Source of the DNA: Treponema sp.
GTDB taxonomy: Bacteria; Spirochaetota; Spirochaetia; Treponematales; Breznakiellaceae
Length of the DNA: 5,689 nucleotides
Direction: 5' to 3'
Assembly: GCA_009785545.1 (NCBI GenBank)
Contig: WQWD01000165.1
Span: 1 to 5,689 of the forward strand
In this document: one piece after another, positions 1 to 5,689 of the stretch
Layout: each line of letters starts with the position of its first letter
Numbering within the stretch: the first letter of the stretch is position 1
Position numbers and translations under genes: made by a program
The notes under the pieces: model-generated
Seen by the model: only the letters and a program-made list of their open reading frames with translations
The model's database searches: none
What the model was told of the DNA's origin: nothing

Positions 1-706
1 GAAAAACTGATACAAGTCCGGCTTCAGGCGTGAGAGATTGGAAAAATACAATATCTCTGTTTCCTACGCTTGCATGAGTTGGATGGAAGTTAAACGACAT
101 AGGGTTTTCCGGAGCAAAAGCTTCAAAAGACGACCAGCTTATTCCATCATCAGATCGTGAATAAAAAATAGATAAGTATTGTTCCGTTCCTCTTGTAACA
201 AAAAGAAGGTATCCTCCATCGGCACGGACAAAAAGGCGCGGAACAACCGCTTCTTCAGCTCCCATGTGAATTCTATGCCGTTGGAAATTTAATCCGTTGT
301 CTTCAGAAATTAATATCTCTGTTTCCATGCCGCCTGCCGCAGCAGCAATTATAATTCTGTCCATATTGTCAACAACAATGCTTGTAATTGGCGGTTGTTG
401 ATCTAATCTTCCCGAGAAGGCAAACGGACCTGCGACCGCTCCTCTTTGCTCCCATGTGCCGTCCGATTCTTTGACGGCAAGATGAATGTTTATAGAACGC
501 GCGATCTCGCTGCCCGGATTGGTGATAGGTGTTACTTCCTGCCATGCAATAGCGGCGAGTCTTTCTGAATATGCACTTACCGGAAATCTTCCTTCTTGGT
601 TGGTAAGAAGTTCAGGGGCTTCCCAATATTCGACAGCCAAAACAGCGAAAACAGACGAGAATGAAATTAGCGCAAATAAAATCAAACCTTTAAATAGTTT
701 TCTCAT
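1..706 (-). CDS. Exported Asp-box (BNR/sialidase-like) beta-propeller protein, C-terminus missing
   Basis: An open frame of 235 codons runs from ATG 706-704 to the left edge without a stop, so the C-terminus lies outside the window. Residues 1-24 form a signal peptide: basic MRKLFK, a hydrophobic core, then VFA or VLA as cleavage sites. The mature part is beta-rich, with alternating hydrophobic stretches and turn glycines. Two Asp-box motifs are visible: S134-E-D-N-G-L-N-F141 fits S-x-D-x-G-x-x-W/F exactly, and S185-D-D-G-I-S-W191 fits with Arg in place of the first Ser. A weaker SDGTW lies at 81-85. Their spacing of about 50 residues suits successive propeller blades. Asp boxes mark the fold of sialidases and many non-enzymatic secreted propellers; no catalytic Arg triad can be judged from this part, so I would not call it a sialidase. 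It is probably periplasmic or surface-exposed. The start overlaps the upstream stop (ATGA), implying translational coupling to the TPR gene. No cysteine is seen. Confidence 0.85.
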   Translation of the reverse strand, partial: MRKLFKGLILFALISFSSVFAVLAVEYWEAPELLTNQEGRFPVSAYSERLAAIAWQEVTPITNPGSEIARSINIHLAVKESDGTWEQRGAVAGPFAFSGRLDQQPPITSIVVDNMDRIIIAAAAGGMETEILISEDNGLNFQRHRIHMGAEEAVVPRLFVRADGGYLLFVTRGTEQYLSIFYSRSDDGISWSSFEAFAPENPMSFNFHPTHASVGNRDIVFFQSLTPEAGLVSVF

Positions 707-3700
707 AATCCCAGCTGTATCCTTATTCTTCGATGTAAGTCGACAAGTCTTGTTATATTCTGATTTTGCGGATTTGCCATAAGCCTTTGGACAAGGTTCC
801 ATGCTATAATTGTATTTCCTGCGAGATATTCACGCTGCGCTTGTTGGAAAATTTCTTCGTCAGCGGCTGAAAATACAATTGTATCGGGAATAGTCATTCT
901 GCTCACAAGCCTGTCTTTTGTGATTGTTGCCTGAGCATTACCGGGGTTCAACATAATAGCTTCGTCAATTTCAACTAACGCAGAATCGAATAAAACTGTA
1001 AGGTTTTCGTTTAATATCCGGTTTACGTTCGCTGTTAATGCGTTTGATCGAGCGACAGCCTCTGGGCTTGGCGGTGGCGGCCGTAAACCCATGTATACTT
1101 CACCCTGCATTATAATAGCTGCCATGTTAGGATGTCCGGGGTTTATTACCCTCAGATTTTGAAGATCCGCCCAAGCCTCCGGCGACTGTTCTCTTGTGCC
1201 TGCAAATGCAGTATCCAAGCGTTGTTGAAATCCGGCATTAAATACCGGCGGGTCTCTGAATTGTTCGATCCTTAGTTCGAGAATACTTGCTGCTTCATTT
1301 AACGGGAAAAGTAATCTGATGTCTCTTGTTTGTTGAAGAGCAGTCTCAAACCTTTCTAATCCCAAATCGCGCTGTCCGGCATTTATGTAACGCACTCCTT
1401 CTTCGTAATTTTGCTGTGCAAGGTTCTGTAATTGGCTCATGACCGGAAACTGAGGAGCGGTGGGCGGTATAGACCTGTCCATTCCTGCCGCTATAGCTGT
1501 ACGTATTAAACCCAACAAGCGTAATACTTCCTGGTTTTGTTCTTGATTTGTTACAAGCCATCGGGTTCCGGCTCTTTCCGCTGTTTCTTCCGCTAAGTGA
1601 AAATTTTGCGCAAAGAATAAAGCATTTGCAGTGTTTAACAATTCGCGTACTTCGGCTATTATCATCTCGTTTTCTGTGGTGGAGATGGCATGTCCTAATC
1701 CAAGTGCCCGGGTGTCCCAGCTTGCAGTAAATTCGTCGTCTGCCTGAATTGCCAGAGAGTTGAACATTCTTGCAGTTGAATCTATCAGCAAGCTGCGTGC
1801 GAGAGTGAAATCCTGCCTTTGGCTTGCAGCTTGCGCTTCTGCAAAAAGTCTCTCCCCGTCATGCCTGTATGCTAAAGCCTGATTTAATCTTGTGTTGGCT
1901 GTCCCGGCCAGCGCGATTGTTTCGTTTAACAAGGCTGTAAATTCATCTATTGCCGTTTCATAATTGCCAAGAATATACGCTATTTCATTGTTTGCTGTGA
2001 ACCTTGGTGGTTCGTTTCTGAATTGAGTTAAGAGTATGTTATTAGCCTGTAGTTCCTGAGTCATCAGAGGAATCAGCGGAGAGAACACCTCAAACGCTTC
2101 TGTCGGATACCTGTAAGTTATAACTGCACCGTCTTCTGTTGTTCGTGTTTCTCCGTCAAGGAAATTTATTCCTACCGCTATTTGACTGTTTCTTGTGTCT
2201 ATCGTATTTCGCAGATTGTTATGCACTATAGAATAATATCTGTTAACCGACAAAAGCTCTTCCTGCAAAAAAACTGAATGAATCGAATTGACTGCCGTTA
2301 TAACGTTTGTTAGGTGAAATGATTCATGAAGCTCGTTTATCTCTATATTTACAGCCTCTGCGTTTGCTGTTATATTTTCGAGTTCTTCTTGGGTGGAAAT
2401 AATGATGTTTCTTACCTGCCGTTCGGATGTTAAAGCGGCGTCTGTTGTTACGATTCCCTGCTGCCAGTTTGTCAAAGAGTTGTGCTCTATATTTTGCCGT
2501 AAGGCAGCATTTACACCCTGCAAAAGGAAAGTATTTGCTTGATTTACAGTGTATAATTCAAGATATTGAGTCATGTCTTTAGTAAGGATAGTGTTTCCAA
2601 ACAAAACAACTGTTTCTGCCGGCTGTGCCGACTGTGCCAGCTGTGCCGGCTCTCCTTCAAAAAATTGTGTGTGTCTGTTAAAGAACTGCCCTGTCAAGTT
2701 ATAAAAGCTTTGAAGTTGACTTAGATAAAGTGCGGCATCAGCTAAATTGCCCTCCTGAATTGCGGCGAGAGCGGCGCTGTTTGCTCCTTCTAAATAAGAT
2801 AAAAACACATTTAAACTTGCACCAACCGAAGTTTTCCATACAACGTCAAATGCACCTAACATTCCTTCCTGAATTGGTTCTCCTGCTCGTCCATGAATAA
2901 TTGCCGACAAAAACGCAACATGATTGCGATCTCCCATATACGGATCTATTTCATGGAGTTCTTGGGCAATCTGCGAAAATACATTAGTGGTTGTATACAA
3001 TTCATGTTTCATTACGGTAAAAGCATCAATTGCCGTAATGAAATTGTTAGCTGACTGCGTAACTCTGTTTAAATCACCTGCATTTATACTGCTGATTAGT
3101 TCAGCCGAGAGCACTTCCATTTGAGAACTAACCTGCTGGAAATTCGCTAAAACTCTGTTAATTCGTTCTGTTTCCGTAACAACCCTGCTTTCGATTCCCG
3201 CTCCAAAACCGGCCTCGAAAAATTCAAGGCGCATGAAATCCATTCCTTCGGCATAAGTCAGGATAGCAGAAACTCCGTCACCTAAATCAAGCCACTCTCT
3301 GCCTCTTTCAAAAATGTCGCGTAACAGATTTCTGTTTATATTGAATTGTGCGATTTCCCGGGCTCTGAGCATAAAATTTATTAATAATGGACTGGTTTCT
3401 CTTTCAAGAGCGAAAAGCTGGTTGGACAATTCCAAATGCCTTTCATCGTTGTCGGGATCGTACAATAGACTGATTAATAATTCATCGGCAATACGTGTAA
3501 ATTCTTCACGTATTTGATTAATTCTGCGAAATCTTATTTGCGCATCATCAAATCTGTCCGGGTGGCGTTGTATGAAATCAATCAGGATTGATGTAGCTTC
3601 TTCGTAATATCTGTCTGTTATGAGAGCATCAGCTCTGATCAGATCTTGATCTCTTCCGCCGGCACCATAAGCCGAGACTAATGCCGTGAGCATAAAAAAT

Positions 3701-3777
3701 GCGAGAAAACAGAATGTAATTAGAGAGCGGCTGTTCTTGGAGACAGCGCCCCTTTGGACACAATTTGTCATTGTCAT
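703..3777 (-). CDS. Large exported TPR-like repeat protein (1024 aa)
   Basis: I do not recognise a named family. Residues 17-40 form a Sec signal peptide with a long hydrophobic core and VSA or YGA as cleavage sites. Cys23 sits within the core without a lipobox, so it is probably not a lipoprotein. The mature chain is almost wholly alpha-helical and has no cysteine. TPR-like helical pairs, judged by small residues at positions 8, 20 and 27, can be placed near 42-75 (ending P73), 152-185, 329-362, 590-623 (GNYETAIDEF), 641-674, 710-743, 787-820 (YEEGVRYINAGQ) and 973-1006 (EYLAGNTIIAWNLV). They are degenerate and separated by long helical stretches that may be coiled. Low-complexity points are an xAQ triplet repeat (378-386) and a proline run (900-903). 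Such proteins usually act as periplasmic scaffolds or adaptors, and that role is inferred. The gene is first in an operon with the overlapping propeller gene and is divergent from the TPR-tailed barrel gene. No Shine-Dalgarno precedes ATG 3777; the ATG at codon 3 (3771) is an alternative start. Confidence 0.88.
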   Translation of the reverse strand: MTMTNCVQRGAVSKNSRSLITFCFLAFFMLTALVSAYGAGGRDQDLIRADALITDRYYEEATSILIDFIQRHPDRFDDAQIRFRRINQIREEFTRIADELLISLLYDPDNDERHLELSNQLFALERETSPLLINFMLRAREIAQFNINRNLLRDIFERGREWLDLGDGVSAILTYAEGMDFMRLEFFEAGFGAGIESRVVTETERINRVLANFQQVSSQMEVLSAELISSINAGDLNRVTQSANNFITAIDAFTVMKHELYTTTNVFSQIAQELHEIDPYMGDRNHVAFLSAIIHGRAGEPIQEGMLGAFDVVWKTSVGASLNVFLSYLEGANSAALAAIQEGNLADAALYLSQLQSFYNLTGQFFNRHTQFFEGEPAQLAQSAQPAETVVLFGNTILTKDMTQYLELYTVNQANTFLLQGVNAALRQNIEHNSLTNWQQGIVTTDAALTSERQVRNIIISTQEELENITANAEAVNIEINELHESFHLTNVITAVNSIHSVFLQEELLSVNRYYSIVHNNLRNTIDTRNSQIAVGINFLDGETRTTEDGAVITYRYPTEAFEVFSPLIPLMTQELQANNILLTQFRNEPPRFTANNEIAYILGNYETAIDEFTALLNETIALAGTANTRLNQALAYRHDGERLFAEAQAASQRQDFTLARSLLIDSTARMFNSLAIQADDEFTASWDTRALGLGHAISTTENEMIIAEVRELLNTANALFFAQNFHLAEETAERAGTRWLVTNQEQNQEVLRLLGLIRTAIAAGMDRSIPPTAPQFPVMSQLQNLAQQNYEEGVRYINAGQRDLGLERFETALQQTRDIRLLFPLNEAASILELRIEQFRDPPVFNAGFQQRLDTAFAGTREQSPEAWADLQNLRVINPGHPNMAAIIMQGEVYMGLRPPPPSPEAVARSNALTANVNRILNENLTVLFDSALVEIDEAIMLNPGNAQATITKDRLVSRMTIPDTIVFSAADEEIFQQAQREYLAGNTIIAWNLVQRLMANPQNQNITRLVDLHRRIRIQLGL
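709..724 (-). promoter_or_regulatory. Shine-Dalgarno candidates for the propeller gene inside the upstream coding end
   Basis: Just upstream of ATG 706 on the minus strand lie AAGGA (724-720), 13 bases before the start, and GGGA (712-709), 2 bases before it. Neither has ideal spacing. Together with the 4-bp ATGA overlap this suggests that ribosomes finishing the 1024-residue protein reinitiate on the propeller gene and do not load independently. No separate promoter is evident here. Confidence 0.4.
2612..2656 (-). repeat. 9-bp in-frame tandem repeat coding for xAQ tripeptides
   Basis: Three adjacent 9-bp units, ggctgtgcc, gactgtgcc and agctgtgcc (plus-strand reading, 2621-2647), differ only in their first two bases. 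A degenerate unit flanks each side (gtttctgcc and ggctctcct). In the minus-strand gene they encode P-A-Q, L-A-Q, S-A-Q and then P-A-E, around residues 378-388 of the TPR-like protein. The unit length is a multiple of three, so gain or loss of a copy would keep the frame. It probably forms a flexible linker between helical segments. Confidence 0.7.
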
Positions 3778-3778
3778 T

Positions 3779-3784
3779 ATTATA
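3779..3784 (-). promoter_or_regulatory. Perfect -10 box (TATAAT) abutting the TPR-like gene start
   Basis: The minus strand reads TATAAT at 3784-3779, one base before ATG 3777. With the usual 6-7 base spacing, transcription would start at 3772 or 3771, that is at or next to the second in-frame ATG (3771-3769). That would give a leaderless mRNA starting at Met3. No convincing -35 hexamer lies 16-18 bases upstream. The lack of a Shine-Dalgarno at either ATG fits this reading, but the region is so AT-rich that a chance match is quite possible. Confidence 0.4.
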
Positions 3785-3788
3785 CTAT

Positions 3789-3817
3789 ATTATCGTAATT
3801 TTATTTAGCTTTATTAA
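3789..3817 (-). promoter_or_regulatory. Alternative promoter for the TPR-like gene (TTAATA, 17 bp, GATAAT)
   Basis: On the minus strand TTAATA (3817-3812) and GATAAT (3794-3789) are separated by exactly 17 bases. These match the sigma-70 hexamers at 4/6 and 5/6. The start site would fall near 3782, leaving a leader of only about 5 bases before ATG 3777, so this promoter too would give a nearly leaderless transcript. It competes with the TATAAT at 3784-3779 and may be used instead of it. Confidence 0.35.
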
Positions 3818-3848
3818 AAGTCTCCGATACTAAAGTGTGGACAAAATC

Positions 3849-3854
3849 TATAAT
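3849..3854 (+). promoter_or_regulatory. -10 box (TATAAT) for the UPF0164 barrel gene
   Basis: A perfect TATAAT lies 23 bases before ATG 3878. The predicted start site near 3861 gives a leader of about 17 bases that contains the Shine-Dalgarno. There is no recognisable -35 at the right distance (GATACT sits there), so the promoter may depend on an activator or on another sigma factor. It is divergent from the minus-strand -10 boxes, about 55-65 bp away, so a regulator bound between them could control both directions. Confidence 0.45.
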
Positions 3855-3867
3855 TTGCGTTAAATTT

Positions 3868-3872
3868 AAAGG
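3868..3872 (+). promoter_or_regulatory. Ribosome binding site of the UPF0164 gene
   Basis: AAAGG lies 5 bases before ATG 3878, a normal spacing. It supports this ATG as the start and contrasts with the divergent 1024-residue gene, which has no such site. Confidence 0.6.
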
Positions 3873-3877
3873 TAGAT

Positions 3878-5164
3878 ATGTTTTATTCTAGGACAACTGC
3901 ATTTTTTGTTGTTTTTTTACTGTTTTTTACTCTTTTTTTCGGCTTTGCTGCTTTTGCTAGTGATCGGCATGATGTTTATGGCAATGTAGCGGACTATTTA
4001 AACAGAATTTTTGGCATTGACAATAATGCCGGTTTAACAACATTCCCTATATTAAATATTCCGATGGGCGGGCGTGCGGAGGGCATGATTGCTTTTTCCG
4101 CTACTTCTGACGACATTTCATCTATAGAAATTAATCCTGCCGGTTCTTCAATGCTTCGAAAATCAGAATTGGCATTCTTCCATAATAACTGGATAGCAGA
4201 TACCCGAATTGAGGGAGTGGCTTACACCACTCGTTTTGGGAATTTTGGGATTGGGGGAGGAGCCCGAATCTTATACACGCCATTTACCCAATACAACATT
4301 TACGGCGACAGAGTTTCCGGCGGTTTTTATTCCGAAGGTGTGGCAATTCTCAATATGTCGTATAACTTTTTGTCCGGGTTTTATTTTTCCGGTATTTCGC
4401 TGGGTATCAACTTAAAAGGTGCTTACCGTATAATGCCTGACTTTGCCGATCGTTATGACAATATCATGAGCGGTTCCGGCTTGGAACAATCTACTGTTAT
4501 GGGCATGGTTGATATTGGTTTATTAACAAGGTTTAATTTTTTAAAAACTTTTAGTTCAAGGGAAAGAAATGCCGCCGCCTCTTTGGTGATCAGAAACCTT
4601 GGCCCTCCAGCGATGGGCGAGCCTCTTCCTACATCTATTAATCTGGGATTTTCGTACAAGCCGCTGCGACCTCTCACTTTGGGGCTTGATTTTACGCTTC
4701 CTGTGAATTTGATGGATCCCGGTCTTTCCGAGCTGCCCTTTGGAGCTTTTGGTTTTGCCGTTAATGTTACAGATTTTCTGTCAATGCACGGCGGATTTAT
4801 GCTCAGAGCCGGAGGCAGCCGAATCGCAATCGGCAGCGTCATCAACCTTAATCGAATTGCTGTCGATGTAAATTACACTTTGGATCTTTTAACTCAATTA
4901 CAGCCATTAAACAGAGTCAGTCTTGCCGTGCGTTTTGATTTGGGCGATCGCGACCGCAGACAGCTTGCGGATAACGTTGATGAATTGTATCTTTTGGGGC
5001 TGGAAGCTTTTTCTCGCGGAAACTTTGCCGATGCCAGATTGCTTTGGGAAGAAGCTCTGCGCATTAACCCAAGATTCGATCCCGCCAGAGAAAGTCTTAC
5101 TATGTTGGATAACCGTGAAGAACTGCTGCAAAGAATCGAATCACTTTACAGATTGGAATTCTAA
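3878..5164 (+). CDS. UPF0164 outer-membrane beta-barrel protein (FadL/PorV-like) with C-terminal TPR
   Basis: This 428-residue protein reads as a UPF0164 member, the treponemal family typified by T. pallidum TP0548 and TP0856-TP0865. The signal peptide is residues 1-28, very Phe-rich and ending AFAS. The family hallmark follows at about 56-107: FPILNIPMGGRAEGM, SDDISSIEINPAGSS and ELAFFHNNWIAD. Residues about 110-356 are alternating amphipathic strands with Gly and aromatic residues at turns, ending in the strand VSLAVRFDLG, as in a FadL-like barrel. UPF0164 proteins are modelled as outer-membrane transporters of hydrophobic compounds such as fatty acids; the substrate here is inferred from fold only. 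Residues 367-400 form a good TPR: L370, L373, G374, A377, A386, W390, A393 and P398 occupy consensus positions, with a helical tail to F428. The tail should face the periplasm. There is no cysteine. The gene is divergent from the TPR-propeller operon and has its own -10 box and ribosome site. Confidence 0.9.
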   Translation: MFYSRTTAFFVVFLLFFTLFFGFAAFASDRHDVYGNVADYLNRIFGIDNNAGLTTFPILNIPMGGRAEGMIAFSATSDDISSIEINPAGSSMLRKSELAFFHNNWIADTRIEGVAYTTRFGNFGIGGGARILYTPFTQYNIYGDRVSGGFYSEGVAILNMSYNFLSGFYFSGISLGINLKGAYRIMPDFADRYDNIMSGSGLEQSTVMGMVDIGLLTRFNFLKTFSSRERNAAASLVIRNLGPPAMGEPLPTSINLGFSYKPLRPLTLGLDFTLPVNLMDPGLSELPFGAFGFAVNVTDFLSMHGGFMLRAGGSRIAIGSVINLNRIAVDVNYTLDLLTQLQPLNRVSLAVRFDLGDRDRRQLADNVDELYLLGLEAFSRGNFADARLLWEEALRINPRFDPARESLTMLDNREELLQRIESLYRLEF

Positions 5165-5180
5165 CCCTTGAATCTCTAGA

Positions 5181-5689
5181 TCATTTTTTACGGCGGAAAA
5201 CTCTATAGTTAATATTCGGGAAAAGATTATGCTTGCGTTCAAGCGTTGTCAGCCATTCGGTGCTGATGTAATTGCTTCCTAATGCTTCATAAATCGTTGT
5301 AAAATTACGCAGAGAATTTTCCGCTCTATGGCGGGCAAATTCCGCAGATTCCTGCTTTTGCAGAAGAGCAGGCCAGTCTGATGACTGAGCGAGAAGTACC
5401 TCACGGGCGGCCTGGTTTAACGCACGCTCGTTTAAGCCTGTGTCGTCAGGGAAACGTTCGGCAAGTTCTGACATACGTTCCATAGCTCGGAACAGGTGGC
5501 GGTAAATCCAGTCGTTGGAAACATCGAGCCAGTTTTCGGCGTATCCATTCACCCCGCATGACGAAAACTCAGGCGAAACAACTTGAATGGAAGATGCTTC
5601 CTGTTTGAACAGGTATTCGCTTGGGCAGACAAACTTGACATCCCTGTACCCTGCTGCCATTCTGAAAAGCGTTTCGATAAATTGCGGGC
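5181..5689 (-). CDS. GH57 alpha-amylase / 1,4-alpha-glucan branching enzyme, C-terminal part only
   Basis: The frame is open to the right edge, giving 168 visible residues of a family usually about 520-560 long; the catalytic (beta/alpha)7 barrel with its Glu and Asp lies outside the window. ATG 5660 is in frame but internal, because family-like sequence (FIETLFR) continues upstream of it. Numbering from that Met, the landmarks are PSEYL (13-17), SSCGVNGY..NWL (33-44), NDWIYRHLFRAMERM (48-62), the helical domain with LLAQSSDWPALL (88-99), EFAR.RAE (105-112), and the terminal WL..LE..H.LFP.INYRVF (135-156). These match the C-terminal domain of GH57 branching-type enzymes, which form alpha-1,6 branches in glycogen in the cytoplasm. 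The motif normally read SSWG has Cys35 in place of Trp (codon TGC, 5558-5556). The gene converges on the UPF0164 gene with 16 bp between stops and no clear terminator. Confidence 0.88.
   Translation of the reverse strand, partial: PQFIETLFRMAAGYRDVKFVCPSEYLFKQEASSIQVVSPEFSSCGVNGYAENWLDVSNDWIYRHLFRAMERMSELAERFPDDTGLNERALNQAAREVLLAQSSDWPALLQKQESAEFARHRAENSLRNFTTIYEALGSNYISTEWLTTLERKHNLFPNINYRVFRRKK

Noticed and set aside
486..782. A 98-codon plus-strand open frame across the propeller gene start and the TPR gene end.
   Set aside because: It overlaps two convincing minus-strand genes, has no ribosome site, and its translation shows no family features.
703..3777. Lipoprotein assignment for the TPR-like protein because of Cys23 in the signal region.
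   Set aside because: Cys23 lies inside the hydrophobic core, is followed by more hydrophobic residues, and has no lipobox before it. A standard cleavage site lies further on.
4453..4845. A 130-codon open frame on the minus strand inside the UPF0164 gene.
   Set aside because: It is fully antisense to a well-supported gene, has no recognisable domain, and follows from the codon pattern of the real frame.
4923..5171. An 82-codon frame overlapping the TPR tail of the UPF0164 gene in another frame, considered as a small overlapping gene.
   Set aside because: The main frame there encodes a clear TPR, and the alternative translation is Cys/Trp-rich without known motifs, as expected of a shadow frame.
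5150..5190. Possible bidirectional terminator between the converging genes (AGATT / AATCT inverted repeat followed by T6).
   Set aside because: The stem is only 5 bp, AT-rich, with a loop of about 16 bases, and the T run is not adjacent to the stem. It does not meet the usual criteria for an intrinsic terminator.
5181..5660. The GH57 piece as a complete 159-residue gene starting at ATG 5660.
   Set aside because: The frame stays open to the window edge with family-like sequence upstream, and the region matches only the C-terminal domain of a much longer enzyme.

Overview
The window looks like a spirochaete chromosome fragment, most likely from Treponema or a close relative. The strongest evidence is the rightward gene at 3878-5164, which reads as a UPF0164 protein, a family described mainly from Treponema (for example TP0548, TP0856, TP0858, TP0859 and TP0865 of T. 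pallidum). The other genes fit but do not fix the genus: two exported proteins of repeat architecture and the tail of a GH57 glucan-active enzyme. All assignments come from reading the sequence; no database was searched.

Layout from left to right: (1) positions 1-706, minus strand, an exported protein with Asp-box (BNR) beta-propeller motifs, whose C-terminus is lost at the left edge; (2) positions 703-3777, minus strand, a 1024-residue exported alpha-helical protein with several degenerate TPR-like repeats, overlapping gene 1 by 4 bp (ATGA), so the two form one operon read right to left; (3) positions 3778-3877, a 100-bp AT-rich divergent promoter region; (4) positions 3878-5164, plus strand, a UPF0164 outer-membrane beta-barrel (FadL/PorV-like) with a clear TPR attached after the barrel; (5) positions 5181-5689, minus strand, the C-terminal third of a GH57 alpha-amylase or 1,4-alpha-glucan branching enzyme, cut by the right edge and converging on gene 4 with only 16 bp between stop codons.

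The three left genes look like a cell-envelope module. All three have signal peptides, and their mature parts (as far as visible) contain no cysteine. A TPR-tailed outer-membrane barrel is transcribed divergently from a periplasmic TPR solenoid and a propeller protein. That they act together is inferred from gene order and shared architecture and is not demonstrated. The GH57 gene is cytoplasmic glycogen or alpha-glucan metabolism and appears unrelated. The points most worth a second look are the barrel-TPR fusion and its neighbours, the Trp-to-Cys change in the GH57 domain, and the apparently near-leaderless start of the 1024-residue protein. I see no mobile element, CRISPR array, tRNA or rRNA.
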